Shown piece after piece: positions 1 through 9,824 of a DNA stretch of 64,000 bases (the first letter of the stretch is position 1; every line of letters starts with the position of its first letter). The notes beneath the pieces are model-generated. The model was not told where the DNA came from and made no database searches. It saw nothing but the letters and a program-made list of their open reading frames with translations. Origin of the DNA: Terriglobia bacterium (GTDB lineage: Bacteria > Acidobacteriota > Terriglobia > Bryobacterales > UBA6623). Where the stretch lies: the NCBI GenBank assembly GCA_009841225.1, contig VXMF01000021.1, positions 199,806-263,805 on the forward strand. Reading direction: 5' to 3'. Position numbers and translations under genes: made by a program.

Positions 1-1270
1 CAGTGGCTGATCCGTAGGTGCCATCGGGCGTCATCCGCAGGAATCCGGTGGCAGCCAAGGTGTCGACGTGCTCTTGAGTAACGCTTTCCAGCCCCTCGTG
101 GTCCAGTAGTTCATCGCCTGCCAGCTGCTCGGTGAGGAACCGGTCATAGGGCTTGTCGCTGTTGAGTGCCCGGATCACATAGTCGCGGTAGCGCCAGGCG
201 TGCAGCCGCAACCTGTCCTCGTCGATCACGCCCTCCGAATCGGCGTAGCCCGCAAGGTCCAGCCAGACCTGTGCCCAGCGCTCGCCGTACTCCTTCGAAT
301 CGAGAAGCTGGTCGACTAGCCGCTCGTATGCGTCGGGCCGCGAGTCCTTCGCATAAACGCGAATCTGCTCGGGCGTCGGGGGCACGCCGGTTAGGTCCAG
401 ATAGGCACGGCGCAGCAGAGTGACGCGGTCAGCATCCGCCGACAGCGCGAGACCCTTGGCCTCCAGCTTGCGCAGCAGGAAGGCATCGATCGGATTGCGC
501 ACCCGGTCGGCATTCTCGACCTCGGGTGGCTCGGTGCGCGCCGGAGTCTGAAACGCCCAATGGGAGAGTGCCTCGCCACTCAGCGGGCGGTCTGCGACCG
601 GTTCGTCGTGCTCGGACGCCAGAGCGCCATCGGCGATCCACTTTCGCAGGAGCGCGACCTCGGCGTCGGTCGGAGTCTTGACATGGTTCTCGAAGAGCAT
701 GTCGGGCGGGGGCATTTCGCCGCGAACGATGCGCTGCATCAAGAGGCTGTCCTCGGGCTTGCCCGGCACCAGCGCAGTGCCCGAATCCCCGCCCTCCAAC
801 AGCGACGCCAAGCTGCGCAGATCCAATCCGCCTTCCTGCCGTCGCTTGCCATGGCAGGTCTGGCATCGCATCTGGAACACCGGCAGCACATCCGCCTCAG
901 TCACGCGCAGCTCTGCAGCGACGGCGTCAGAGCGGCCAGCCTCGTCAATCCAGGCGCGGATCGTGTCGATCTCAGACTCGGGAAGCTTCTCACCGCCCAT
1001 GGGCATCTGCCCCGAGACGACCTTGGCCAACAGCAGGCTGCGATCGGGATACCCAGGCACCACCGCAGCGCCTGACTGTCCCCCTTCCAAGACGTGGCGC
1101 TGCGTGTCGAGCTTGAGGCCGCCTTGAGGCTGTTCGCCATGGCAGGCCGCGCAGCGCCGCTCGAAGATCGGACGCACGGTCGACTCGAAGTCCCCCCCCT
1201 GGGCGCTGACAGCGAGGCACCACGCCGCAGCTGCGACCAGCCACCTGCCAAATCTGCGAGGGCGGGACAT
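1..1270 (-). CDS. PSCyt1/DUF1549 secreted cytochrome-like protein, C-terminus cut by window edge
   Basis: Reading the minus strand from ATG at 1270 gives an uninterrupted frame to the window edge (423 complete codons), so the protein is partial at its C-terminus. Residues 1-25 look like a signal peptide. Two haem-binding CxxCH motifs follow, C40-C43-H44 and C136-C139-H140, each in a planctomycete-cytochrome (PSCyt1) style repeat. A region rich in motifs typical of DUF1549 (PSCyt2) follows, including [18 protein letters not shown]. Complete family members usually continue into DUF1553 and occur in Planctomycetes, Verrucomicrobia and Acidobacteria, often beside sulfatases; their function is not settled. 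An in-frame ATG at 1282 is an alternative start. Part of this gene is repeated as a pseudogene at 16277-16575. The frame is certain; the role is not. Confidence 0.88.
   Translation of the reverse strand, partial: MSRPRRFGRWLVAAAAWCLAVSAQGGDFESTVRPIFERRCAACHGEQPQGGLKLDTQRHVLEGGQSGAAVVPGYPDRSLLLAKVVSGQMPMGGEKLPESEIDTIRAWIDEAGRSDAVAAELRVTEADVLPVFQMRCQTCHGKRRQEGGLDLRSLASLLEGGDSGTALVPGKPEDSLLMQRIVRGEMPPPDMLFENHVKTPTDAEVALLRKWIADGALASEHDEPVADRPLSGEALSHWAFQTPARTEPPEVENADRVRNPIDAFLLRKLEAKGLALSADADRVTLLRRAYLDLTGVPPTPEQIRVYAKDSRPDAYERLVDQLLDSKEYGERWAQVWLDLAGYADSEGVIDEDRLRLHAWRYRDYVIRALNSDKPYDRFLTEQLAGDELLDHEGLESVTQEHVDTLAATGFLRMTPDGTYGSAT
804..1029. repeat. Left arm of an imperfect direct repeat flanking the defence island
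   Basis: This 226-base segment of the PSCyt gene aligns without gaps to 16299-16524, in the same orientation. By hand I count 177 identical positions, about 78%. Similarity resumes after a gap: 1272-1310 resembles 16545-16585, so the right-hand copy has lost about 225 bases that hold the first CxxCH domain. The two arms bracket all six defence genes. Confidence 0.85.
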
Positions 1271-1727
1271 TGCCAAGTCCATCTTACATTTCGCGCCTTC
1301 GGATGGAAACCCGAATGGCCCAGCAAGTGCCGTCATGCGGGTCGGCATAGCAGCGGCTTACCTGATACTGCGGCCCCGTGCCGTTACTTCGCGACACGTC
1401 GTCCTTCGATTCAACTCTTACCGAAATGTCCAGTTGAGAGCGTCGGGCCTCGACCAAGCAGTCTCTATGGTCCCAAGTTCTGTGTCCCTTCCCAGCCACG
1501 GCACGAGCCTCGAACGCTCCGAATGGCACCTGCGGGACTTCGTGGAGCCCCGCGATAGACGCGACAGAAACGCTCCGACCAGTTCCATCTTCTTCGCTCA
1601 GCAATGGCGGGCAAGCGGCGTACTCCATAAACTATTGGGCCTAGCAGAGCCCAACGGAGGCATCCTTGGGGTGGTCTCCGCCGAACACGTGGGCAAACGA
1701 ATATAGCTCAGGAGTCACGGGCACTAT
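1271..1727. other. Intergenic region between SIR2-HerA operon and PSCyt gene
   Basis: No convincing gene on either strand. Short open frames here lack family resemblance and overlap one another. It must carry the promoter of the PSCyt gene and the 3' end of the HerA transcript, but I see no strong terminator hairpin or promoter. The part next to 1270-1310 has a counterpart beside the pseudogene at about 16545-16585. Confidence 0.5.
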
Positions 1728-3419
1728 TCACCGCTCTTGGCTGCGCCAGCGATTAACAATTGCCTCCACGTCCAAATCGTCGAGTCCGACTTTCCATTTC
1801 TCGTGAAAGTCCACATCGTCGCTATTTGGCGTCGGATTCGGCTTCTGGAATTGTAAGCGCGTGGGTAGGGGAACTGCCTCACCTAGGACAAGCGCCTCGC
1901 CACGTCCCAGCCCCGCCAAGACACTGACCAAGTCACCCTCACTCTCGGGCACCAAACTTCGGACGTAGTTTTGGTCGTTCGGGTTCGTGATACGTAGGCA
2001 GATAAACGTGCCACACTGCGCAAGCACCGTCTCGGATACCTCGTGTGGACGCTGACTGGCTATTGCAAGACCAACACCGTACTTCCGGCCTTCCTTCGCA
2101 ATTCTCTCCATCGACTTCCGCGACCCCGCGAACTGAGTCTCACTGGTGCGGGGAATATATGCGTGGGCCTCTTCACAGATGAGGAGGATAGGGAACTCTC
2201 GATACTCCGGGTTCCAATAGTTGAATTCGAATGCGAGACGCCCGATCTGAGCCGCAACCGTCGGTCGGACATCGAACGGCACTGAAGACAGATCAATCAC
2301 GGTGATGGCAGCTCTCGGCTCACCCAAGCCAACAAAATCACGCAACAGTGCTCCTAGCGAGGCGGAGGAAGTGCGTTCCTTCGGCTTGAGCAAGAAATCG
2401 TATCGAACATCGTTCATTCTGCTTTCGAGCCGGACGAGGAATCGATCAAACGCACCAAACATCTCTCCGCGCTTTGGGCCCCTTTGCCCCGTAACCATTT
2501 CGCTGTTCTTCGATCTGACAGCCTCGACAAGTTCCTCAAGAGAAAAGTAGACTGGCGTATCGACTGTAACCCTTTCGAGTCGGAGCGGGGCCATTTCCTT
2601 CTCGCGGAGTTGTCTAAGCGTGTCGCGGAAGAAGGCTGTCTGATTGTGTGCCGCTTGCTCAGTTCGGTCAATCAACAGGTCGCACAACTCGGCATAAGTC
2701 ATCAGCCAATAGGGGATCTCAAGGTCTCGAGCATCCACATGTCGGACTATTGAGTCGGCAAACGCGAAGTGGCGGGTTCCGTCATCTCGCTTCCAACAGT
2801 ACTCACCATGCATGTCTAGGATGATGATGTGGGCCTTGGGCATGACGCTTACGGTCTTCTGGACAAGCGAAGCGACTGTCCACGACTTGCCCGACCCGGT
2901 CTGTCCCAAAATAGCCATGTGCCGACCATACAAGTTTGTGGGATCGAGGTAGACGTTCATTGAAGGGTGCGATGCGAGGCTTCCAACCGCAAGGCCCTTG
3001 GCCTGAAAGCGGTCGAACATCTTTGCGATGTCTCTTGCACCAACAGCATGGACTTGCGCACCCGTCGTCGGGTATCGTGCAACGCCGCGTTCGAATTCAC
3101 CAGTTCCAACGATCGACCCTACAGGCGTTAGTCGAGCTACTCGCTTGGCGAACGGCAACCTAGCGGGTGTATCCCCTGGTGTCTCGATGGTCGGTACGGC
3201 AAGGGCCTCTTGTTCGGTCATCCGACTGACGATCGCGATGAGGTGAACTAAGTTCTGTTTGACGGCGACGTATGAGCCTAGTTGCCCAACCAGCACGTCC
3301 TCGTCGCCGATTGTGACGGTTGGCACTCGACCTTGTTCGTCCTCGACCAGTGCTGCCATGAGAAGGTCGCCTTGGACGTCTACGACGTGGCCGATCACAG
3401 TATTGGTGGAATCTGGCAT
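1728..3419 (-). CDS. herA: HerA-like hexameric ATPase of a SIR2-HerA (Nezha-type) defence pair
   Basis: A 563-residue HerA/FtsK-superfamily ATPase. It has an N-terminal HAS-barrel-like region, Walker A GQTGSGKS at residues 172-179 and Walker B ILLICEEAHAYIP near residue 412; a DExx/EExx box followed by histidine is typical of HerA. In SIR2-HerA systems HerA forms a hexamer that assembles with the SIR2 NADase and is needed for anti-phage activity. The start is placed at ATG 3419; a TTG immediately before it at 3422 is also possible. The SIR2 stop codon (3425-3423) is 3 bases upstream, so the two are surely cotranscribed and probably translationally coupled. DUF4297 or NurA partners are excluded because the neighbour is SIR2-like. 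Confidence 0.9.
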   Translation of the reverse strand: MPDSTNTVIGHVVDVQGDLLMAALVEDEQGRVPTVTIGDEDVLVGQLGSYVAVKQNLVHLIAIVSRMTEQEALAVPTIETPGDTPARLPFAKRVARLTPVGSIVGTGEFERGVARYPTTGAQVHAVGARDIAKMFDRFQAKGLAVGSLASHPSMNVYLDPTNLYGRHMAILGQTGSGKSWTVASLVQKTVSVMPKAHIIILDMHGEYCWKRDDGTRHFAFADSIVRHVDARDLEIPYWLMTYAELCDLLIDRTEQAAHNQTAFFRDTLRQLREKEMAPLRLERVTVDTPVYFSLEELVEAVRSKNSEMVTGQRGPKRGEMFGAFDRFLVRLESRMNDVRYDFLLKPKERTSSASLGALLRDFVGLGEPRAAITVIDLSSVPFDVRPTVAAQIGRLAFEFNYWNPEYREFPILLICEEAHAYIPRTSETQFAGSRKSMERIAKEGRKYGVGLAIASQRPHEVSETVLAQCGTFICLRITNPNDQNYVRSLVPESEGDLVSVLAGLGRGEALVLGEAVPLPTRLQFQKPNPTPNSDDVDFHEKWKVGLDDLDVEAIVNRWRSQER

Positions 3420-3422
3420 CAA

Positions 3423-4457
3423 TCAAACCATCCCTGAGAGCTGCTCGAAGCTCCATAGGTCGCAATGGCCACGGTCGGTCCTTCCATTGAGCGAGCAACG
3501 ATTCTCCGTCACGACGATCACATTCGACTTCTTGCTCCAACGGCCCCACGCCCGGTTCGACAGTGTCTTGGTAAATATCAGCAGAGTGAAGTCCGTTCGT
3601 GCCAATGCAGCCTCGATAACCGCATTCACATGTTCATCGGCGAAGCCGTAGCCGAAGCAGGCCAATCTGTTGATCGGATTCGCATCCTGACCCAAGCAAC
3701 CGCGAAACGCCGACCACAGCGCCGCATAAGGCTGAAGCATGGTTTCATTCGCCTTCCTGCGCTGAGGGGGTATCATCAGTCGTTTCGAGTTGCTTGGTGG
3801 CGACAATCCGTATGGGCAACGTCGTACCCCCTGTTGAGGACATTCATACCAACCCAGTGAGCCGTGAAGCTTCAATAGATGAATTGGCTTGACAGTCTCG
3901 TCGAACTGCCGTCCTTTGTACGTGCCGCGGATCTGACCGATGCGTTCCTCGAACACCTCTGGAGCAAAATAGGCACGCTCCACACCAAGGAATCCGTCAG
4001 AGAGCCGAACTCTGGCAGTCTCTGCGGCACGTTCGACAAGTGGGTCGTAGTTAAGGTTGAACACCTTCACGCTCGGGTCAGCGCGGTAGGACAGTCGACG
4101 GACAAAATCAATGTGTCGGTCGAGATTCGGCTTCATGGGCATGAAATGGTCCGCGATGGCATCAGTAACTAGATGGCGGTACGGTGTCTCCATGGCACCT
4201 CCATCATCGAGCTGATCTAGGGCGTATTCGATACCCGTCGCCCCATCATCCAGCTTGGCTTGGATGTCGGCGCGCTTCTGAGTATCAGCGATTCCGTCCT
4301 TGATGAGGTCCCAAAGTTCGAACGTGAGCGGGTATCCGGTGTTGTCTAGGTACGACGAGCCCGCCCCTAGCAGGTACGCCACACGCTGTGCCCGCAGTTG
4401 TTCGGTAACCTTGGCCTCTAGTTCGCCGATAAAATCAGGTTCGGCCATCACTAACAT
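3423..4457 (-). CDS. SIR2-family effector (probable NADase) of the SIR2-HerA pair
   Basis: A 344-residue SIR2_2-type protein. The NAD-binding motif GAGSS lies at 31-35, followed by NYD at 136-138 (the position of the usual TTNYD) and the catalytic-histidine motif HGS at 198-200. A late GYGFADEHVN motif near residue 270 is typical of bacterial defence SIR2 proteins. Family knowledge: in SIR2-HerA (Nezha) and related systems SIR2 degrades NAD+ on infection and stops phage growth. The start is ATG 4457; another in-frame ATG at 4448 is close. It is separated from the restriction gene upstream by 594 bases, so it probably has its own promoter. No transmembrane segment or signal peptide is visible. 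Confidence 0.88.
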   Translation of the reverse strand: MLVMAEPDFIGELEAKVTEQLRAQRVAYLLGAGSSYLDNTGYPLTFELWDLIKDGIADTQKRADIQAKLDDGATGIEYALDQLDDGGAMETPYRHLVTDAIADHFMPMKPNLDRHIDFVRRLSYRADPSVKVFNLNYDPLVERAAETARVRLSDGFLGVERAYFAPEVFEERIGQIRGTYKGRQFDETVKPIHLLKLHGSLGWYECPQQGVRRCPYGLSPPSNSKRLMIPPQRRKANETMLQPYAALWSAFRGCLGQDANPINRLACFGYGFADEHVNAVIEAALARTDFTLLIFTKTLSNRAWGRWSKKSNVIVVTENRCSLNGRTDRGHCDLWSFEQLSGMV

Positions 4458-5051
4458 CTACATGCGATCTCAGTTAGCCCACAGCTAGCAACGTTGCTTG
4501 GGATTCGGCTAGAAGGGCCAGTCCCCCCGCCGTCGCAATGGGTAGACAAACCACGAGCTCTAAGTGCATCGAACACACCGCGAAATGCTGGAAAGGGCTG
4601 TTGGTTGCGTGCAGGCTAGGCTGGAGCAAACGAGGAAGAATCGACAGGACAACCTCGGATGCTGTGATACCACTGTCGCACGGCGTAGAACTAACGTCTA
4701 GACTGACTGACACTCGCCTGACTATGAACGGGTAGTCATCCTCCCGTAGTTTACTGGCTCCCAGCCTCTCGCGCTGCCGGACTCCGGCGAGGTGCTGGGC
4801 GGGCTCTCGCGGCAGCCAAGTACCGCGGGACCGTGCGGGACGCCGACTTGTTCTGAGAGCGGATGAAGAGTACGTTGTGCGAGCGAAAAGCTCTGAATCG
4901 GGGTGCACTCTCCGGTAGATCAACCACCTCAGGTGACGACGCGATGCCACGACCAGCGAAACTTGAGGCTGTTCGGAACGGTTACGGGCACGTTTCAATC
5001 GCTGCGGCCGCCAGTCAGCGGGCTGGCTTGGCGAAAGAGGGACGGCGCATA
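4458..5051. other. Gap between restriction operon and SIR2-HerA
   Basis: 594 bases without a gene I can support. The longest minus-strand frame (219 codons ending at 4474) runs into the end of the restriction gene, is rich in arginine and serine, and resembles no family. The region probably holds the terminator of the four-gene operon and the promoter of SIR2-HerA; I see no clear hairpin with a T tract. It may be the scar where two separate systems were joined. Confidence 0.5.
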
Positions 5052-7817
5052 TCATTGTTGAGCGATGACATCTTGAAGAGTCGTGTCGTGGTGGGCATGA
5101 AAGCTCGCCTGGTTTACACGAACGTATCGCCATGTCGTTTGCGTTGCGGCGGATACGCGGTCACACCAGTTCTTCATCGCAGCATCCTTGATCTCTGTGT
5201 CTTCCCAGACACGTCCCTTGGTCTCGACGATCCAGTTGACTTCCCCGTCTGTCGTATTCTGTACAATCACCCAATCCGGATGGTAAAAGCCGATGGCACC
5301 GCTTAGTTTAAGGTAGTCGATTCGAAACTGTGTGCCCGAGTCGCCCTGCTCAGTAGTACCGAGTGCGGCGAAACGGAGCACGTCGGTCGCAATGCTGTCT
5401 AGGAACTCTGCGAAACGACGCTCGAAGTTGTTGTAGGTGGCAACGTAGTTGAACACGGTCCTTTTGGCTTCGAGTGGTGGCAGGTTCCGGCGCCAGCCGA
5501 AGGGCTTTGTCTCGGATAGGTGGAAATCGGCTCTCTCGAACTCGACAGATCGACGCTCGATCGTGAGTTCAGAGATCTTGCGGGCGAGGTACTTGGCGAT
5601 ACCTTCCTGCAGCTCTGGGCGAGAGAGGTGGGAGCGCAGTGCTGGATCTTCGAGATCAACCGAGTGGCCGAAGCACCGGGCAGCGACATAGCCCCGGACC
5701 GTAGGGTACACCTCTGCGAACCGATTTGGCAGTTTGGCTCGCTCGGTCACCTTGTTGGTGATGGCGGCCAAGAGCTCGTGTGAGCGAGGCGGCTCTCCGT
5801 GGGCCATGTCAATTTGGTGGACCTCGGTCTCCGTCGTAGCGAACTCTAGCCTCAGCGTCACACGAAATGGCTCAGCCAGGTCGTTCTGGTCGTAGATTGC
5901 GTCTAGCGCCTCAACTCTCAACTTAGAGAGTTTCCGGACATCGTGCTTGAGACTGGGTTTGGTGAGGGGGATCGCGATGTCGTAGTGAAGCCGTTCCTGA
6001 GTTGGCGAGATGATGATTGACGGCACCGGATCGGTTTTGGATTTGGCTACGCCCACGCCCTCAGCCTCAAGTTGTGTGCGAAGGACATTGAGCAGATTGC
6101 GGGTGCCGAGTACTTCCAGCGTTTGCGTTCTGTCCGGGCTGACTTGGGTCATCAGCCGTAGCCCTCGACCGATGACTTGCTCTGGCAAGATCTCGGCCTT
6201 TGCCGTGAACGGGCGAAGGCCAAGGACGACGGTAACGTTTCGGACATCCCAGCCCTCGCGCAGCATCATCACGCTGACGATCACTTTGACGTTGCTCTCG
6301 GCCGTGTCTATGTCGCGAGCCGCTGCGCGTGCCTTTTCTAAATCCCTCTTAGTGATCTCACCCGCCGAATCGGTGTGAATCACCAGAACCTCAGTCCCCT
6401 TGAAGCCGAACTCTTTGGTCGTCAGCAAGTACTTGCCGATCACGTCGGCGTAGACATTCTTCTCGGTCATGATGAAGAGCACCGGCCTCATGCCGAGATC
6501 CTTGTAGACCTTGTGGTGCTCGTGCCGACGCTGGACCGCCGCTCGCAACCAATAGCCGTACTTTTCACTTATGTTGTTCTTGGTGACATTGTCTGGATCG
6601 TTCTCGGGCTGCTCAGGGTCGTCCTCCTTGGTGACAATGAGCGGTGCCTTGACGATGCGGTCCTCGACGGCTTGGGCTAGCGGGTAGTCGCACACCGTCC
6701 ACGGAAAGAACATCCCGTTCTGATCCCGTGGCGTGGCGGAGAAATCAAGCCAGAGCCCCAGCCCCTGTGGTAACGCCTGACGGATCGCCTGAAGCGATTG
6801 AGTCCATTGGAGGTCGTCGTCATGCACGTGGTGAGCTTCGTCGTTCATGACCACGAGGTCCTGAAGTGACTTTAGCCGCTCCAACATCGAGCGATAGCCC
6901 GTAGTGGTGAGGTCTTTAGCGGGCTTCTTGCCCAGCAGCGACTCGATAGCGTTCTGAGGAGTCCATGCCTGATCACGCGATTCGTAGAGCTGCTGGACAT
7001 TGGTCAGGAAGAGATTTCCGGACGGGTCGGGCTCTGTGGTTTCACCGCGCAGGATCACCTTTTGGGAAAACGCACTCAGCCACTCAGGAGGAATCAGCGG
7101 CAACTCATGGAAAATTCGATTGGACGCGAAGTCACGCTCGAGCCTCTGATAGACGATCACGTTCGGTGCAACAATCAGGAAGTTTGTCGATAGCTCCGAG
7201 CCAGGAACTCTCTGTTTGTGGAATCGAGCCCAGACGATTGCCATAGCCATCACCCAAGTCTTGCCCGAACCGGTTGCCATCTTGAAGGCGAAGCGACGCA
7301 GATTCTCAGGGGGAAGATCCTGAACACCGTCTACATCAAGTTCTGGCACGTAGCGCAGAAGCTGCCGACGCCCGTCGATGGTGGTCTGAAATAAGATGTT
7401 GTTGCGGAAGAGGTCCTTCTTGAAAATCGTCGCGTGGGCTTCAATCAGCTTTGCAGCGTCACGTTCGCCGACGATCTCCACCAGCCAAGCAAGCGTCTCG
7501 ACCGCCTCGCGTTGGCAATAGTAGTAGCGGAAGGGTACGCTGAGGCCCTTGACTTCGTGATCCTCCTCAAACCAGTACTCAAACAGCCGACGGGTGACTT
7601 CTGATGCGCCCTCATAGCCGCTGTCTCTCCAAGCGTCGACCTCAATGCGGATTTTCGGTACGAGCAGCAATTGGCTCGGTCGCCGACCGGAATAGTCGAC
7701 CCTCCATCCCGTAGCTGCCGCCTCGTCCTTGACAAGATAAGAAGTCGGCTTCTCCCATGGGCGACGACCCGGGACTTCCGGCAGGTCTTTGTCGTATGCA
7801 ATGACGGCGTTGGCCAT
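5052..7817 (-). CDS. res: Type III-like restriction endonuclease subunit (Res)
   Basis: A 921-residue SF2 helicase-nuclease. Walker A ATGSGKT is at 181-187, DEAH at 326-329, an SAT motif (LDFSATPRD) follows, and motif VI (QVIGRGLRL) lies later. The C-terminus carries a PD-(D/E)xK nuclease: P847-D848 and E865-T866-K867 within WIVETKGR. This is the architecture of type III Res subunits, which translocate or slide on DNA with Mod and cut near the recognition site. The ATG at 7817 is 2 bases after the stop of the methyltransferase gene. All hallmark motifs are intact, so it should be active. It is the last gene of the four-gene operon. Confidence 0.93.
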   Translation of the reverse strand: MANAVIAYDKDLPEVPGRRPWEKPTSYLVKDEAAATGWRVDYSGRRPSQLLLVPKIRIEVDAWRDSGYEGASEVTRRLFEYWFEEDHEVKGLSVPFRYYYCQREAVETLAWLVEIVGERDAAKLIEAHATIFKKDLFRNNILFQTTIDGRRQLLRYVPELDVDGVQDLPPENLRRFAFKMATGSGKTWVMAMAIVWARFHKQRVPGSELSTNFLIVAPNVIVYQRLERDFASNRIFHELPLIPPEWLSAFSQKVILRGETTEPDPSGNLFLTNVQQLYESRDQAWTPQNAIESLLGKKPAKDLTTTGYRSMLERLKSLQDLVVMNDEAHHVHDDDLQWTQSLQAIRQALPQGLGLWLDFSATPRDQNGMFFPWTVCDYPLAQAVEDRIVKAPLIVTKEDDPEQPENDPDNVTKNNISEKYGYWLRAAVQRRHEHHKVYKDLGMRPVLFIMTEKNVYADVIGKYLLTTKEFGFKGTEVLVIHTDSAGEITKRDLEKARAAARDIDTAESNVKVIVSVMMLREGWDVRNVTVVLGLRPFTAKAEILPEQVIGRGLRLMTQVSPDRTQTLEVLGTRNLLNVLRTQLEAEGVGVAKSKTDPVPSIIISPTQERLHYDIAIPLTKPSLKHDVRKLSKLRVEALDAIYDQNDLAEPFRVTLRLEFATTETEVHQIDMAHGEPPRSHELLAAITNKVTERAKLPNRFAEVYPTVRGYVAARCFGHSVDLEDPALRSHLSRPELQEGIAKYLARKISELTIERRSVEFERADFHLSETKPFGWRRNLPPLEAKRTVFNYVATYNNFERRFAEFLDSIATDVLRFAALGTTEQGDSGTQFRIDYLKLSGAIGFYHPDWVIVQNTTDGEVNWIVETKGRVWEDTEIKDAAMKNWCDRVSAATQTTWRYVRVNQASFHAHHDTTLQDVIAQQ

Positions 7818-7819
7818 CG

Positions 7820-9823
7820 TTAGCTAACTTCCACTTCGAAGGCCTGCGAGGTGTCGTTGCCGAAGATATCGATCACTTTGATGAGGATTCGGTACTTGCC
7901 CGGTCCGCTGTATACACGGAGGTCGGAGGCCAGCGCCAGTTTGCGATTCTTGCGGGTGCGGTAGGTGACCCAGCCCTGCATAAAGGTGTCGTTGTGGAAG
8001 TCCCAGTCCACCGCCCAGTAGTCAATGTAGTCCGACCACTTCTGCACCTTGCCGCGAACATCTTTGGGAATCAGCTCGCTGTTTGGGATGACGAAGTGCT
8101 TGAGCGTGACTTGGACGGTGAGACTTTCCACATGCTCGATCTCGGCCTCAAGATACGCCAGTTCGAAGAAGCGAACGTCGCCCTTGACAGCAGCCTGCTG
8201 CTCCATTGCTTCCCGGGGAATCTGAAGCAGCCGCAGCTCTACGCTCTGCTTCTTCGTGGCCTCGACCATCAGGTCGTACAGGCCCATCTCCCACTCCCAA
8301 CCCAGCACGTGCAACTCGCCCAGCTTGAGCTTTCTGCACTCGGCCACAGCAGCATCGATCTCCGTGATCGTCACCGGTGCATCCACCGCACCGATGTGCA
8401 CCACGGCTTTGCCTTTCTTGCCATGGAGGTGGGCCAAGCCAACAAGCGGTTGAGCACCGTAGAGTTTGAGGATGAAGGCGAGGTATTCGTATAGCGCCTG
8501 CTCGGTGAGTGACTTGCTTCGCTCTTCATTGAAGGTTACGCCCTGCCAGTATTGACGCTCGTACTTGCCGAGGTTTAGCACCTCGAAAGGATTGCAGTTC
8601 TCGATAGCGAGCAGCCGCTTGCGTGTAACGTGGATACCCCAGCGGCCCAAGTCACACCCTATCCAGCGGCGGCCGAGTTTCTCAGCTACTGCCAGAGTCG
8701 TACCTGATCCGCAGAAGAAATCGGCGACTAGGTCACCTTTATTCGATGATACTCGCAGAATCCGTTCCAGCAACCCTTCTGGCTTTTGAGTTGCGTACCC
8801 AGTCAGTTCACCCGACTGATTATGGATCTTGCTGATGTCTATCCAAATATCCTGTAGTGGCACACCTTCGTGCTCACTCTCGTACTTCTTGAGTCTGGGC
8901 ACACCCCCTTTCTTTTTCGGCCAATGAAGCCTTCCCTCTCGATCATGTTTCTCGAGGGTCTCAACAGGACACCGCCAATTGGTACGGATTCCCTTGTATT
9001 CATAGTCGTATCCGCCACCCGATAGTCCCCCTGCTGATAGGCTCAGGCGCTGGTACCGCTCCCCACGTTCGTCGTCAAATTGGTCAAAAAACCTATCAAT
9101 ATATTCCTTCTCAGCGGGTTGACGCAATTCGTTCCAGATACAATTATCTCCCTTTGAATAGTAAAGAATTGCATCGTGAATCATCCCATATCGGCGTGAA
9201 TCGCTGTGCCCAAAGGCTCTGCGCCATACAACTTCATTTAATGCATGATCTTCGCCGAATATTTCATCACAGAGTATACGGACTAAATGGTTGATATTTG
9301 GGCCTATGTGTACATAGACACTACCGGTTTCAGATAGCAGCTCTCGAATCAAGATTAGGCGTTCATAAATCATCTGCGCGAATGATTCAGTTCCGCGAGC
9401 CCATGTGTCACGGTAGGCTTTTTCCTCAATAACCGACTGTTCCTTGACGAGCTCCTCGTTCAAGTCCCCGATGGCGGTCTTGAACGAGAAATCCGCTCCG
9501 GTCGCGAAGGGCGGGTCGATGTAGATTAGGTCGATTTTCCCCGCAAACTTCTCTAGGAGTGATCCCATCACAAGTAAGTTGTCCCCCCAAATGAGCTTGT
9601 TCCGCCAACCCGCCTCGAATGTGTCTCCTTCTTCGCCCGAGTAGATGTCGAATAGAGTGTGCTGCACGTTTCTCTTGGCGGCCTCGCGTGTGGCGCGACT
9701 CTCATTCACTGTCTCGATTACCTGGAGAGGCAAGCTCACGCGTGGCACTTCCTTTAGCGTGCCGTCCTCGCTGTATTTGCCTGGCCAGATCAACTCCGTC
9801 TTGGTGATATTGATCTTTGCCAT
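7820..9823 (-). CDS. mod: Type III-like site-specific DNA methyltransferase (Mod)
   Basis: A 667-residue beta-class amino-methyltransferase. Catalytic motif IV DPPF is at 103-106 within LIYIDPPFATGADF. The SAM-binding motif I, DFFCGSGTTLA, comes later near residue 370, the order expected for type III Mod proteins. The segment between them should contain the target-recognition domain. N6-adenine is the likely target. The ATG at 9823 is one base after the stop of the upstream GHKL-ATPase gene, and its own stop is 2 bases before res. The central part of the gene is clearly AT-richer than its ends (about 43% G+C in 9061-9360 by my count, against 60% in 8161-8220), suggesting a recombined recognition module. 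Confidence 0.93.
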   Translation of the reverse strand: MAKINITKTELIWPGKYSEDGTLKEVPRVSLPLQVIETVNESRATREAAKRNVQHTLFDIYSGEEGDTFEAGWRNKLIWGDNLLVMGSLLEKFAGKIDLIYIDPPFATGADFSFKTAIGDLNEELVKEQSVIEEKAYRDTWARGTESFAQMIYERLILIRELLSETGSVYVHIGPNINHLVRILCDEIFGEDHALNEVVWRRAFGHSDSRRYGMIHDAILYYSKGDNCIWNELRQPAEKEYIDRFFDQFDDERGERYQRLSLSAGGLSGGGYDYEYKGIRTNWRCPVETLEKHDREGRLHWPKKKGGVPRLKKYESEHEGVPLQDIWIDISKIHNQSGELTGYATQKPEGLLERILRVSSNKGDLVADFFCGSGTTLAVAEKLGRRWIGCDLGRWGIHVTRKRLLAIENCNPFEVLNLGKYERQYWQGVTFNEERSKSLTEQALYEYLAFILKLYGAQPLVGLAHLHGKKGKAVVHIGAVDAPVTITEIDAAVAECRKLKLGELHVLGWEWEMGLYDLMVEATKKQSVELRLLQIPREAMEQQAAVKGDVRFFELAYLEAEIEHVESLTVQVTLKHFVIPNSELIPKDVRGKVQKWSDYIDYWAVDWDFHNDTFMQGWVTYRTRKNRKLALASDLRVYSGPGKYRILIKVIDIFGNDTSQAFEVEVS

Positions 9824-9824
9824 A

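Noticed and set aside
1284..1706. Frames on both strands between the PSCyt gene and HerA
   Set aside because: They overlap one another on opposite strands and have no recognisable domains, and start contexts are poor.
4474..5133. 219-codon minus-strand frame between res and SIR2
   Set aside because: It overlaps the 3' end of res in another frame, is rich in R, S and P, and shows no family motif; more likely a chance open frame in G+C-rich DNA.
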